Positions 18,820 through 27,997 of a stretch of 47,666 bases of DNA are shown here, piece by piece. The notes under the pieces are model-generated. The model had not been told where the DNA came from. It did no database searches and worked only from the letters and a program-made list of their open reading frames with translations. A program made the translations under genes and the position numbers. The stretch covers positions 1 through 47,666 of the forward strand of contig JAFLBP010000039.1 of assembly GCA_017303875.1 (NCBI GenBank). The letters run 5' to 3'. The DNA is from Chitinophagales bacterium. GTDB lineage: Bacteria > Bacteroidota > Bacteroidia > Chitinophagales > Saprospiraceae. Position 1 is the first letter of the stretch. Every line of letters begins with the position of its first letter.

Positions 18820-20919
18820 ATGCTCGATTTGTCGTTTCAATACCCGGCCTGGTTCCTGATTTTTTGTGCGTTGTTAGGCCTTGGATACGCTCTGTTGCTG
18901 TACTATCGCGACAGCACTTTCCGTGAGCGGGCGCCTCGCCTGAATGTCCTGCTCGGCGTGCTACGCTGGCTTTCGGTCACCATCATTGCAGCGTTGCTCC
19001 TGGCGCCACTGCTGAAAAGCCTGCTCGTGGAAACCAAAAAACCGGTGGTTGTGCTTGCGCAGGACCAGTCGGAAAGCACCGGGCTGGAGCTGCAAGGCCA
19101 GGCCCTGGAAACCTATCGCGCCAATTGGCAGGGCCTCCGCGATCAGCTCGCCGAACAGTACGAAGTGCATGAAGTTGCCTTCGGCGATGAGGTGCGCGAA
19201 GGGGTGAATTTTCAATTTACCGATAAAGTTACCAACCTCTCGCAGCTCGTGCGTTCGGTGTACGACCTGTACAGCGGTCAAAACCTCGGCGCCGTGGTGC
19301 TTGCCTCCGATGGTATTTATAATGAAGGAAGCAATCCGGCGTACACAGATGTAAAACTCAATGCGCCGGTATACAGCATTGCCATCGGCGACACAACGCC
19401 CAAAAAAGACCTCGTACTCAAGCGGGTTTTTCATAATAAAATCGTGTACCTCGGCGACCAGTTTACGCTTCAGGTGGATGTGGCAGCCAACAATGCCGCC
19501 GGTGCACAGACGGCGCTTTCAGTGATTAAAATTGAAGGCGACCAGCGCCAAACCATTCAGAATATTCCGCTCAGCATAACCGGAAACGATTTTTTTATCA
19601 CCAAAGAAATCACCCTTGAAGCCACCAAACCCGGCGTTGCCCAATACGCCGTCCGCCTGGTCGGTATCAATGGCGAAGCCTCGGAAAGCAACAACAGCCG
19701 CGAAATTTTTATTGACGTGCTCGATGCGCGCCAGAAAATTCTGCTGCTCGCCAATAGTCCGCACCCCGACCTGAGCGCCATCAAGCAATCGCTCGAAGGC
19801 AATAAAAACTACGCCGTGAGCATCGCTTATGCCGGCGACCCCGGCCTGGATGTTTCGCGCTTCGATTTTGTGGTGCTGCACAGCCTGCCCTCCCGCACCA
19901 ACAACATTGAAGGCATCCTCAATACCCTGAACAGCAAGCAAATTCCGCGTTTGTTTGTTGCTGGTCTGCAAACCCATTTTCAGGCGCTTAACCGCGCGCA
20001 GAACTTAGTGACCATGCAGGGAGAAGGGGTGCAAACCGACGATGTACAGGGAATTGTTTCTTCCAAATTCGCCTCTTTCAGTCTTAGCCCGCGCCTCACC
20101 GAGGAGTTGCCGAAATTCAACCCGGTGGTTTGCGCTTTTGGCAATTCCAGCGCTTTGCCCTCCGCGCAGGTGGTACTTTATAAGCGCATCGGCCGCATCA
20201 ATACGGAAGCGCCACTGCTGGCCGTCGGCGAGCAAAACGGCATTAAAACCGGCGTTTTTATGGCTGAAGGCTTGTGGAAATGGCGTTTGTTCGATTTTTT
20301 GCAACACCAGAATCACGAGATTTTTGATGAATTTTTAGGTAAAAGTGTGCAATACCTCGCGCTTAAAGAAGACAAGCGCAAATTCCGGATCAACCTCGAT
20401 AAAAATATTTACAACGAAAATGAACCCGTCGTTTTTGGTGCAGAACTTTACAACGACAACTACGAACTGACCAACGAACCCGACGTGGCGCTCAGCGTTC
20501 GCAATGCCGAGGGCAAAGAGTATACCTATACTTTTAATAAAATCGGGAAAGGATACACGCTCAATGCCGGTATTTTGCCCACCGGCAGCTACACGTATAA
20601 AGGCAATGTGAATTTCAACGGACAAAACCTGACGGCCGAAGGGCGGTTTAGTGTGCGGGCCATACAGCTGGAACTGTTTGAAACCACCGCCAACCACGCC
20701 GTACTGCGCCAACTCAGCAAGCAATACGGCGGCGAAACCGTTTCGGTGGCTTATATGGGTTCTATTGCCGAAAAAATTAAAAATAACGCCGTGGTAAAAC
20801 CCGTCATTTACCAAACTACGCAGACCAATCCGCTGATTAACCTCAAGTGGATTTTTGCCCTGCTGGCGGTATTGCTCGGCTTGGAGTGGTTTTTGCGCCG
20901 GTATTATGGCGCGTATTGA
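18820..20919 (+). CDS. Membrane-anchored VWA/GATase1-like protein
   Basis: This 699-residue protein is of a type common and uncharacterised in Bacteroidota. Two N-terminal helices (about 9-30 and 43-62) are followed by a von Willebrand-like domain whose metal site begins DQSES, an immunoglobulin-like stretch, a glutamine-amidotransferase-like domain without a visible catalytic cysteine motif, another beta domain and one C-terminal helix (WIFALLAVLLGLEWFL) ending RRYYGAY. The bulk should lie in the periplasm. The ATG at 18820 is preferred to an upstream TTG at 18793 because the hydrophobic segment then starts at the usual distance. Its stop faces the CorC gene with a 10-bp gap. Confidence 0.75.
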   Translation: MLDLSFQYPAWFLIFCALLGLGYALLLYYRDSTFRERAPRLNVLLGVLRWLSVTIIAALLLAPLLKSLLVETKKPVVVLAQDQSESTGLELQGQALETYRANWQGLRDQLAEQYEVHEVAFGDEVREGVNFQFTDKVTNLSQLVRSVYDLYSGQNLGAVVLASDGIYNEGSNPAYTDVKLNAPVYSIAIGDTTPKKDLVLKRVFHNKIVYLGDQFTLQVDVAANNAAGAQTALSVIKIEGDQRQTIQNIPLSITGNDFFITKEITLEATKPGVAQYAVRLVGINGEASESNNSREIFIDVLDARQKILLLANSPHPDLSAIKQSLEGNKNYAVSIAYAGDPGLDVSRFDFVVLHSLPSRTNNIEGILNTLNSKQIPRLFVAGLQTHFQALNRAQNLVTMQGEGVQTDDVQGIVSSKFASFSLSPRLTEELPKFNPVVCAFGNSSALPSAQVVLYKRIGRINTEAPLLAVGEQNGIKTGVFMAEGLWKWRLFDFLQHQNHEIFDEFLGKSVQYLALKEDKRKFRINLDKNIYNENEPVVFGAELYNDNYELTNEPDVALSVRNAEGKEYTYTFNKIGKGYTLNAGILPTGSYTYKGNVNFNGQNLTAEGRFSVRAIQLELFETTANHAVLRQLSKQYGGETVSVAYMGSIAEKIKNNAVVKPVIYQTTQTNPLINLKWIFALLAVLLGLEWFLRRYYGAY

Positions 20920-20929
20920 GAAAAAGATC

Positions 20930-22216
20930 TTATTCCGTTTTGCCCAAGCCCGGGTACAGGATCACCTTGTCTACCCGTGCGCCGTCTTTATCGACAATCT
21001 CAATCCGGTAGCCATTGTACTCGAAGCGTTCGCCTACATCGGGAATACGTTCGAGGTGGTGAATAATAAATCCGGCGAGGGTGGAATATTGCGTTGAATT
21101 TTCCGGTAAAAATTCAAGATCGAGGTAATGATTCAGCTCGTGTACGAGCATACTGCCGTTGATGAGCAGCGATTGGTCGTCGCGGACGGTCAGTTCGGCG
21201 GGTTCGCCATCCTGATCAGGCAGGTCGCCAACGAGGGCTTCGGCGAGGTCGTGGAGGGTAATGACGCCTTCAAAAGCGCCGAATTCATCCACGACGATGC
21301 CAAAATAGCAGCGTTGTTTTTTAAATTGCTGTAAAACATCAATGGCGTACAGGTTTTCGGGCACGTATACCGGCTCCTGAATAAGTTGGCGAAGTTGAAA
21401 ACCGGGTTCTGATACCCCGCTGAAAAAGTCGCGTGCTTGCAGGTAACCGAGCATGTTGTCGTAGCCGTCGTCGCAAACCGGAAACTGGGCGCGATCGCTT
21501 TCCCGCAGTTGTTTTGTAATTTCTTCAATGGAGTCGCGGATGTCGATCCACTCGGCATCGAGTCGGTGGGTCATAATATTTCGTGCGCGCAGCTCGGTGA
21601 AGCTCAGTACATTTTGGTGCAGCGTGCTTTCTTCCTTGTCGAGCAGGCCCTGGCTGCCGGCTGTTTTGATCACGTAGCGCAGTTCTTCTTCCGTCAGTTT
21701 TTCTTCTTCACTGGCCTTGATACCGATGATTTTAAAAACGAGGTTGGTGGAGCTGGTCAGGAGCCAGACGAAGGGATAAGCGAGGCGGGAAAAAAAGCGG
21801 ATAAATCCGGCGATGTTCAGGGCGATGCCCTCGCTGTATTTCATGGCGAGGGTTTTTGGGATCAATTCCCCGATAACGATAGACAAATACGTGATGACGG
21901 AAACCACCACGACGTAGGCGATATTATCGGCATAGGGCTTGAAAAGGGCAACTTTTTCCACCACGGGGCGGAAATTATCGGTCAGCGTGGCGCCACCGTA
22001 TACCCCCGAAACAATACCGATGAGGGTTATGCCGATTTGGACGGCGGAGAGGAAAGATTCCGGGTTTTTAAGCAGTTCCAGCACCGTTTTAGCACGGCTG
22101 TTGCCGCTGTCGGCCAACTGGATCATGCGTTGCTTTTTGACGGAAACGAGGGCGATTTCGGCTAAAGCAAAGATGCCGCTCACGAGGTTGAGGGCGATGA
22201 TGATGAGTAATTCCAC
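20930..22216 (-). CDS. CNNM/CorC-family transporter (hemolysin C-like)
   Basis: This 428-residue inner-membrane protein carries the DUF21/CNNM transmembrane domain (about 1-190, including GELIPKTLAMKYSEGIAL), a CBS pair (about 205-330, beginning IMTHRLDAEWID) and the small C-terminal CorC/HlyC domain (after about 345). The family exports or senses Mg2+/Co2+. All three parts are complete. A well-formed promoter lies at 22240-22272, leaving a short leader. The name hemolysin is historical. Confidence 0.9.
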   Translation of the reverse strand: MELLIIIALNLVSGIFALAEIALVSVKKQRMIQLADSGNSRAKTVLELLKNPESFLSAVQIGITLIGIVSGVYGGATLTDNFRPVVEKVALFKPYADNIAYVVVVSVITYLSIVIGELIPKTLAMKYSEGIALNIAGFIRFFSRLAYPFVWLLTSSTNLVFKIIGIKASEEEKLTEEELRYVIKTAGSQGLLDKEESTLHQNVLSFTELRARNIMTHRLDAEWIDIRDSIEEITKQLRESDRAQFPVCDDGYDNMLGYLQARDFFSGVSEPGFQLRQLIQEPVYVPENLYAIDVLQQFKKQRCYFGIVVDEFGAFEGVITLHDLAEALVGDLPDQDGEPAELTVRDDQSLLINGSMLVHELNHYLDLEFLPENSTQYSTLAGFIIHHLERIPDVGERFEYNGYRIEIVDKDGARVDKVILYPGLGKTE

Positions 22217-22239
22217 AAGTTTGATGCTTAAAAGAGGAA

Positions 22240-22272
22240 CAAATGTAGTTTAATTTGCCGCCCGATGCCAAA
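22240..22272 (-). promoter_or_regulatory. Promoter of the CNNM/CorC gene
   Basis: On the minus strand TTTG (plus 22269-22272) is followed after 21 nt by TACATTTG (plus 22240-22247), the Bacteroidota -33/-7 pattern. Transcription would start near 22233, about 17 nt before the ATG at 22216. Confidence 0.65.
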
Positions 22273-22328
22273 AATTATCCTTTAATAGAATATTTACTTC
22301 GACCAATACCCCGATTTCGCGTCTGTGC

Positions 22329-22336
22329 TATCTTTG
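22329..22336 (+). promoter_or_regulatory. -7 box before the small exported protein gene
   Basis: TATCTTTG is an exact TAnnTTTG, 19 nt before the GTG at 22356. No -33 TTTG is seen at the right distance. It helps choose 22356 as the start. Confidence 0.4.
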
Positions 22337-22355
22337 GCGCTGTAAAATATTTCTT

Positions 22356-22889
22356 GTGCGCCATCTGCTGTCGGTTTTGCTGCTCCTTGCCCTGCTCCTG
22401 CCCTCCGCAGGTAGCTGGCTCTGCCTGCAACAGGCGCTGAAAACGCAACGCCGAACGGTAAAATACCAACTGCTGCAAGGGCTGGACCGCGATCAACTGC
22501 AAATGTTCGCCTTTTCCAAAAACGATGCCGCCCGCGTGCTGCATTGGGAGCACACCCGCGAATTTGAATACCAGGGCCAACGCTACGACGTAGCCGAACA
22601 ACGCGAAAGCAGCGATTCGTTATACCTGCTTTGTCTTTGGGACAGCCGGGAATCGCAAATTCATCAACAGATCAAATCGCTGCTCTCCGCAGCGCTCGCC
22701 GATGCGCCGCTACAACACAGCGCCGCCGGCAAACAAGTGCTTCATTTTTTCAAAACCCTGTTCCTGCCGCCACCGCCAGCGCCGATGGTATCGCTCGCGG
22801 AAGGGCCGGAACGACAGGCGCTGCTATCTGGCAGCCGGACTTTGCGTCCTCGCTGCCTGCCGCCACCTTTGGCGCCGCCACCGGATTGA
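22356..22889 (+). CDS. Small exported protein paired with a TonB receptor
   Basis: This 177-residue protein opens with a hydrophobic segment (HLLSVLLLLALLLPSAGSWLCL) that is a signal anchor or signal peptide, followed by a mixed domain with the block FEYQGQRYDVAEQ and a proline-rich tail (LFLPPPPAPM, LPPPLAPPPD). Proteins of this shape occur beside TonB-dependent receptors in Bacteroidota, as here, and have no assigned function that I know of. The start is a GTG placed just after a -7 box; no ATG fits. An inverted repeat (22899-23025) separates it from the receptor gene. Confidence 0.65.
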   Translation: MRHLLSVLLLLALLLPSAGSWLCLQQALKTQRRTVKYQLLQGLDRDQLQMFAFSKNDAARVLHWEHTREFEYQGQRYDVAEQRESSDSLYLLCLWDSRESQIHQQIKSLLSAALADAPLQHSAAGKQVLHFFKTLFLPPPPAPMVSLAEGPERQALLSGSRTLRPRCLPPPLAPPPD

Positions 22890-22898
22890 GTTTTTGCT

Positions 22899-23025
22899 CA
22901 CAGATGTTACACGGAAGGTTTCGCACTGATGTCACAGATAACTCACACAGATGCCACACAATTCTGTGCTTTCTGTGAAAACGATCTGTGCACTTCTGTG
23001 CGAAACCTTCTGTGTGCCATCTGTG
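22899..23025. repeat. Long imperfect inverted repeat (CACAGATG family)
   Basis: The left arm runs from CACAGATG at 22899 and the right arm ends CATCTGTG at 23025. The central part of each arm (GGTTTCGCAC at 22917-22926, GTGCGAAACC at 22998-23007) pairs perfectly, and CACAGA units recur through both arms. It looks like a dispersed palindromic intergenic element; it could also act as a terminator or mRNA stabiliser between the two genes. Confidence 0.75.
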
Positions 23026-23116
23026 CATACGCATCGGAAATTATTCCATCCTCAATTTCGTGTGCGCCGAACCGCTCAATGCGCCGGTGTACATCGCATC
23101 TTTTTACCATCATTTC

Positions 23117-25534
23117 ATGAAAAAAAATATATTCCTGCTGTTGTTGGGCCTCTTTTTTACCCAAAACAGCTTCGCGCAAATTGCCAATATTTTTGATGAA
23201 GCAAGTGGCCTGCCCCTTGTTGGCGTCACCCTGAGCAGCGCCTCGCCGCAGGTGCAAACCGCCACCAATGCGCAAGGGGAAGCCTTGCTCAGCGATTTTA
23301 AAAACGCCCCGGCCATCACGATTGCTTATGTGGGCTACGAAACCATAACGCTTTCTTATACCGAGCTGGAAACGCGGCGCTTTACGGTATTGCTTCGCCC
23401 CGCTCAACTGACCCTCGATCAGGTGGTTGTATCGGCTGCGCGCTGGAGCCAGTCGCGCCGTGAAGTGCCGGGCCGCGTCAATCGCCTCAGTGCCAAAACC
23501 CTTGCTCTGCAAAATCCGCAAAACGCTGCCGATTTGCTCGGCGCCAGCGGCGAAGTGTTCATTCAGAAAAGCCAGCAGGGTGGTGGCAGCCCCATGATTC
23601 GCGGATTCAGCACCAACCGCCTGCTCTACGCCGTAGATGGCGTGCGTATGAACACGGCTATTTTTCGGAGCGGTAATATTCAGAATGTAATTTCGCTGGA
23701 TCCTTTTGCCATTGAGAATGCCGAAATTTTCTTTGGCCCCGGAACGGTAATGTACGGCAGCGATGCCATTGGCGGTGTAATGAGCTTTAGCACCCTTAGC
23801 GCTAAATTGGCCGACGACGGCGAAAGTCGCCGGGTAAACGGCCGCGCCATCGCCCGTTATTCCAGCGCCAACCAGGAGCGCACCGCGCATTTTGATGTGA
23901 ATGTCGGCGGTAAAAAATGGGCGCTGCTCAGCAGTTTTTCGCATTTCAATTTCGGCGACCTGCGCCAGGGGCGTTTCGGCCCCTCGGAATACCTGCGCCC
24001 CTACTACCTCCAGCGCATTGACGGCAAAGATGTGGTAGTGAGCAATCCCGACCCGCTGGTGCAACGCCCCACGGGTTATGAACAAACCAACCTGATGCAA
24101 AAAGTGCGTTTTCAGCCCAACAACGCCTGGAATTTTGAATATGCTTTTCATTATTCTACCACGACCGACTACCCGCGCTACGACCGCCTCCAGCGCCTGC
24201 GCAACGGTGCGCCGCGCAGTGCCGAATGGACCTACGGCCCGCAGGTATGGGCCATGCACCAGCTCAGCGCCACACACAAAAGCTACAACAAACTTTACGA
24301 CGAAGCGACACTGCGCCTCGCCGCCCAGCGTTTTGAAGAAAGCCGCCACGACCGCGACCTGAACAAAACCACCCGCTTCAACCGCTATGAGGAAGTAGAT
24401 GCGTGGTCGGCCAACCTTGATTTTTACAAAACCCTGGGCCAACGCAGCAAACTGTATTATGGTCTGGAATACGTACTCGATCAGGTGACGAGCCGCGGTA
24501 CGAACGAAGACGTGGCAACACAAAGCATCGCTGAAGGCGCTTCCCGCTACCCGGATGCCGATTGGACAACCTACGCCGCCTACCTGAATTATCAGCTGCG
24601 GCTTTCCCAAACGCTGCTGCTGCAAACCGGCGCCCGCTACAGCAGCCTTGGCCTTGCTGCCGATTTCAGCGACAACCTGCCCTTTTTTCCCTTTCCATTC
24701 CGCGAAGCGAACCTGAACAGCGGCGCCGTATCGGGCAGCCTCGGCTTGGTGTACACGCCCGACGAACGCTGGATCATCAGCCTCAACGGCTCCACCGGTT
24801 TTCGGGCGCCCAATGTGGATGACCTCGGCAAGGTGTTCGACTCCAGTCCCGGCGCGGTGGTGGTTCCCAATCCCGACCTAAAGCCGGAGTACGCGTATAA
24901 TGGTGAATTGGGCATCGCGCACGTGTTTGGGAAGGCGGTTAAATTGGATGTTTCGGCGTATTATACCCGTCTGGACAACGCCCTGGTGCGCCGTAATTTT
25001 ACCCTGAACGGACAAGACAGCATCCTGTACAACGGCGAGCTGAGTCAGGTGCAGGCAGTTCAAAATGCCGCTTTTGCCTATGTGTATGGCGTGCAGGCCG
25101 GCTTGGAGGTAAAAATTCCGGGCGGCTGGACCTTTCTTTCACAATTCAATGCCCAAAAAGGTGAAGAAGAGCTGGATAATGGTGAAAAACGCCACCTGCG
25201 CCATGCCGCGCCCTGGTTTGGCCTGAGCCGTTTGAGTTACACGCGCCAGGGACTCACCCTGCAATGGGACGTGCAATACATGGGCACTGCGCGCAATGCT
25301 TTTTTATCGGATGAAAGCCTTGCCAGCGACTATATTTTTGCCAAAGATGCCGAGGGCAAGCCTTATTCGCCCGGTTGGTATACTCTGAATTTCAGGAGTA
25401 CTTATCAGCTCAATAAAACCTGGCTGATCAGCGGCGGCGTGGAAAACATCACTGATCAACGTTATCGCCCCTACACTTCGGGCGTTTCGGCGCCGGGCCG
25501 GAATTTCGTGCTGGCACTTACGATGAGCTGGTGA
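23117..25534 (+). CDS. TonB-dependent outer-membrane receptor
   Basis: This 805-residue protein imports an iron complex, haem, vitamin or metal across the outer membrane using TonB energy. A signal peptide (MKKNIFLLLLGLFFTQNSFA) is followed by a carboxypeptidase-regulatory-like domain (about 22-105), a plug with the typical blocks MIRGFSTNRLLYAVDGVRMN and FGPGTVMYGSDAIGGVMSF, and a barrel ending in a C-terminal aromatic (ALTMSW). The plug wording is closest to haem/haemoglobin and related receptors; the substrate is not proven. The ATG at 23117 is chosen for the signal peptide; a longer reading from 22988 crosses the inverted repeat. A 52-bp inverted repeat begins 4 nt after the stop. Confidence 0.93.
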   Translation: MKKNIFLLLLGLFFTQNSFAQIANIFDEASGLPLVGVTLSSASPQVQTATNAQGEALLSDFKNAPAITIAYVGYETITLSYTELETRRFTVLLRPAQLTLDQVVVSAARWSQSRREVPGRVNRLSAKTLALQNPQNAADLLGASGEVFIQKSQQGGGSPMIRGFSTNRLLYAVDGVRMNTAIFRSGNIQNVISLDPFAIENAEIFFGPGTVMYGSDAIGGVMSFSTLSAKLADDGESRRVNGRAIARYSSANQERTAHFDVNVGGKKWALLSSFSHFNFGDLRQGRFGPSEYLRPYYLQRIDGKDVVVSNPDPLVQRPTGYEQTNLMQKVRFQPNNAWNFEYAFHYSTTTDYPRYDRLQRLRNGAPRSAEWTYGPQVWAMHQLSATHKSYNKLYDEATLRLAAQRFEESRHDRDLNKTTRFNRYEEVDAWSANLDFYKTLGQRSKLYYGLEYVLDQVTSRGTNEDVATQSIAEGASRYPDADWTTYAAYLNYQLRLSQTLLLQTGARYSSLGLAADFSDNLPFFPFPFREANLNSGAVSGSLGLVYTPDERWIISLNGSTGFRAPNVDDLGKVFDSSPGAVVVPNPDLKPEYAYNGELGIAHVFGKAVKLDVSAYYTRLDNALVRRNFTLNGQDSILYNGELSQVQAVQNAAFAYVYGVQAGLEVKIPGGWTFLSQFNAQKGEEELDNGEKRHLRHAAPWFGLSRLSYTRQGLTLQWDVQYMGTARNAFLSDESLASDYIFAKDAEGKPYSPGWYTLNFRSTYQLNKTWLISGGVENITDQRYRPYTSGVSAPGRNFVLALTMSW

Positions 25535-25537
25535 TTT

Positions 25538-25697
25538 GAATGCGGAATGTTTCGAATGCGGAATGCGGAGTTCGGAATGCGGAATAAATGTTGAATTTTT
25601 GCTACGCAAAAATCAAGCATTCAAGATTAAAAATTTATTCCGCATTCCGAACTCCGCATTCCGCATTCGAAACATTCCGCATTCCGAACTCCGCATT
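25538..25697. repeat. Heptamer element with perfect 52-bp inverted arms
   Basis: Arm 25538-25589 is the exact reverse complement of arm 25633-25684. Both consist of GGAATGC-type heptamers with a few variants (GGAGTTC, GAATGTTTC). The 43-nt centre holds TTTTTGC-TAC-GCAAAAA and AATCAAGCATT. Extra heptamers run to 25697, touching the AEC transporter stop. The same centre recurs at about 47490-47534 in inverse orientation, so this is a dispersed family. Confidence 0.9.
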
Positions 25698-26600
25698 TCA
25701 CCGCATTACTGCATACCAAAGCGCTGTGCTAAACAGTCCTGTGAGAATACTGATGCCGATAATCAGGTTGACGAGTCGGGTGTTCAGGCCGTATTGTTCG
25801 CAGATGATGCTTGAGGTCATCACGGTGGGCATGGCTGCTTCAAAGACGCTTATTTTAGCAATGTCGCCCTTGATGCCGCTCAATATTGCCGCTGCCAGTA
25901 CCAATGCCGGGCCGATGAGCAATTTATAGAGCAGCGCTACCGATACCTGCGGCAGCAATCGGCGCCAGCCCTTGAAACTCAGTTGCAAGCCAATGGAAAA
26001 TAAGGCTAAGGGCGCCACGGTGGCGGCTAATTTATCAAAAAAAGGCGCCGCAAAACTAAAATCAATAAATGGCGATAAAACGAGCGCCAGCACACAACCC
26101 ATCAAAGGCGGAAACCGAAGCAAACGCCGCACAATGGCCCTTGGATGCACTTTGCCATCGCCGGTGCGACTGCCCCTCACCGCCGCAACAACGCCTATGG
26201 AAGAAAGCAACAAAAACATGGATTGATCGCAAAGGATGGCGATACTCAGGGCCTGCTCCCCGTAATATGCCGTGATGAGCGGAAAGCCCACAAACGACGT
26301 ATTGCCAAAGCCCGAAGCCAACTCTAAGGTACTGCGCGAGCGCTGCCGATACCCTTTCCAGCGGCAATACATTTCCATAAACAGCCAGGCGCCTGCCCAC
26401 ATCAGGATGGAAGACGCAACCGGAAACAACATTTCTGCCGACCACTGAATGTTGGGCAAATATTTAAAGGATACTGCGGGCAAGGCTAAGGATAAAATCC
26501 AGGTGTTGATTCCCTTGTGCGCGTCTTTGGGAATGAGTTGCAAGCGCCTGAAAAGCATGCCGGCGCCAATGCAAAAGGCAATAAGTACAAAGTTGACCAT
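25698..26600 (-). CDS. AEC-family (auxin efflux carrier-like) transporter
   Basis: This 300-residue membrane protein has about ten helices in two five-helix halves. The start MVNFVLIAFCIGAGMLFRR and the block GFGNTSFVGFPLITAYYGEQA are typical of the AEC/BART superfamily, which moves malate, malonate or other small acids. The ATG at 26600 is chosen since the 31 residues before it in frame do not fit the family. The last codons (ATG CGG TGA) merge into the heptamer repeat, so the C-terminus may have been altered by repeat insertion. The substrate is unknown. Confidence 0.85.
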   Translation of the reverse strand: MVNFVLIAFCIGAGMLFRRLQLIPKDAHKGINTWILSLALPAVSFKYLPNIQWSAEMLFPVASSILMWAGAWLFMEMYCRWKGYRQRSRSTLELASGFGNTSFVGFPLITAYYGEQALSIAILCDQSMFLLLSSIGVVAAVRGSRTGDGKVHPRAIVRRLLRFPPLMGCVLALVLSPFIDFSFAAPFFDKLAATVAPLALFSIGLQLSFKGWRRLLPQVSVALLYKLLIGPALVLAAAILSGIKGDIAKISVFEAAMPTVMTSSIICEQYGLNTRLVNLIIGISILTGLFSTALWYAVMR

Positions 26601-26847
26601 AATAGAATCGTGTAGTCGCGGGGCGAATATAGGAAAGCACAAAACAAGCCCGATTGTTTTCAACGTATCCTCCTGCCGACCATCATCTTTCAATATGATG
26701 CAGATCAGACGCCACCGTTCAGAAGAGCGATACCTTTATACTTTTTAGCCGGAAAATATCGTGAAAAGCACAAAAAGCAAGCAATTACAAGCGTTTTTGC
26801 AAACTCAATGATGTATCGATTCCGGTTTATTTTGAAAAATTACCTGC

Positions 26848-27993
26848 ATGGCAACAAAAAGAAACAAATCCGTTGTACTTGAGATCAGCGAAAAAGAAGC
26901 GCTCAAAAACACAACCCAGCCTGTCGCCGGGGGCGATGTGGTTGGCGGTAGCGGCCCTGAAGCCCGCGTGAGAACCATCAATCGGAAAATTGGTGCAAAA
27001 TTCAATAATCAGGCGGTGGTATTGAAGGATAAATTAGCGCATGAAAAAGAGGATCCGCAGGCTACTGCCGAAACGTACCTGAAAAATTTCTCCAAAGAAG
27101 AGCGGCTGCACATGCTGCGCCTATTGCTCGACGATACCCGAAAAGAAAAAGTAAAAAGACCTCACCCCGATACGGAACTTGCGCCCGACTGGCAGGATGG
27201 CGGCTACCCGTATAAAAACCTGATGTCGCGCAAAAGTTATGAGGCTCAAAAGTATGACCTGCAAGTAGAATTGCTCAAATTGCAGGCCTGGGTCAAAAAA
27301 ACAGGTTCCCGGGTGATTATCCTTTTTGAGGGCCGGGACGCAGCCGGCAAAGGAGGAACCATCAAACGTATGATGGAACACCTCAATCCGCGCGGTGCGC
27401 GGGTGGTGGCGCTTGAGAAACCAACGGAAGAAGAGCGCGGCCAGTGGTATTTCCAGCGCTATGTCAAACACTTGCCAACGCATGGTGAAATCGTGTTGTT
27501 CGACCGCTCCTGGTACAACCGCGCAGGCGTTGAGCATGTAATGGGCTTTTGCAGCCAGGAAGAATATAGTGAGTTTATGCGTCAGGTACCCGATTTTGAA
27601 CGCAACTTGGTGCGCAGTGGCATTATCCTGATCAAATTCTGGTTCTCTGTGAGCCAGGAGGAACAAAAGCGCCGTTTCAAAGACCGCGAAACACACCCGC
27701 TCAAACAATGGAAACTCTCTCCCATCGATAAAGCTTCGTTGGATAAATGGGATAAATACACCGACGCCAAGGAAAAAATGTTTTTCTATACCGATACCTC
27801 CGACGCGCCCTGGATTGTGGTGAAATCCAATTGCAAAAAACGCGCACGCCTCAATGCCATGCGCTACCTGCTGCACAAAGTACCTTATGACAACCGCGAC
27901 CTCAAAATGATTGGCCGATTAGACCCGCTGATTGTGGGGCGCTCGAATGTCATTTACGAAAAAGGTGAAAATCTGCTGATTGGGCAACAGTAA
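26848..27993 (+). CDS. ppk2: Polyphosphate kinase 2
   Basis: This 381-residue cytoplasmic enzyme transfers phosphate between polyphosphate and nucleotides, usually making NDP or NTP from polyphosphate in class I enzymes. It has a Walker A loop GRDAAGKGG (162-170), the Walker B/catalytic block DRSWYNRAGVE (219-229), the FEGRDAAGKGGTI lead-in, and lid residues around HPLKQWKLSP. The first ~110 residues are an extra charged region. The single catalytic domain puts it outside the two-domain class. The gene meets the nuclease-helicase gene end to end with a 4-bp gap. No clear promoter is seen. Confidence 0.93.
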   Translation: MATKRNKSVVLEISEKEALKNTTQPVAGGDVVGGSGPEARVRTINRKIGAKFNNQAVVLKDKLAHEKEDPQATAETYLKNFSKEERLHMLRLLLDDTRKEKVKRPHPDTELAPDWQDGGYPYKNLMSRKSYEAQKYDLQVELLKLQAWVKKTGSRVIILFEGRDAAGKGGTIKRMMEHLNPRGARVVALEKPTEEERGQWYFQRYVKHLPTHGEIVLFDRSWYNRAGVEHVMGFCSQEEYSEFMRQVPDFERNLVRSGIILIKFWFSVSQEEQKRRFKDRETHPLKQWKLSPIDKASLDKWDKYTDAKEKMFFYTDTSDAPWIVVKSNCKKRARLNAMRYLLHKVPYDNRDLKMIGRLDPLIVGRSNVIYEKGENLLIGQQ

Positions 27994-27997
27994 GCGC

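Noticed and set aside
22988..23116. A 43-residue N-terminal extension of the TonB receptor.
   Set aside because: It reads through the inverted repeat and hides the clean signal peptide that starts at 23117.
22890..23116. A cobalamin riboswitch before the TonB receptor.
   Set aside because: I see no B12-box-like sequence; the structure there is an inverted repeat.
22943..24625. Long minus-strand frame (560 codons) opposite the TonB receptor.
   Set aside because: It is antisense to a complete, clearly recognisable receptor gene and has no family resemblance; GC-rich codon third positions create such shadows.
25698..26693. The longer form of the AEC transporter starting at 26693.
   Set aside because: The first 31 residues are not hydrophobic in the family pattern; the ATG at 26600 gives the normal first helix.
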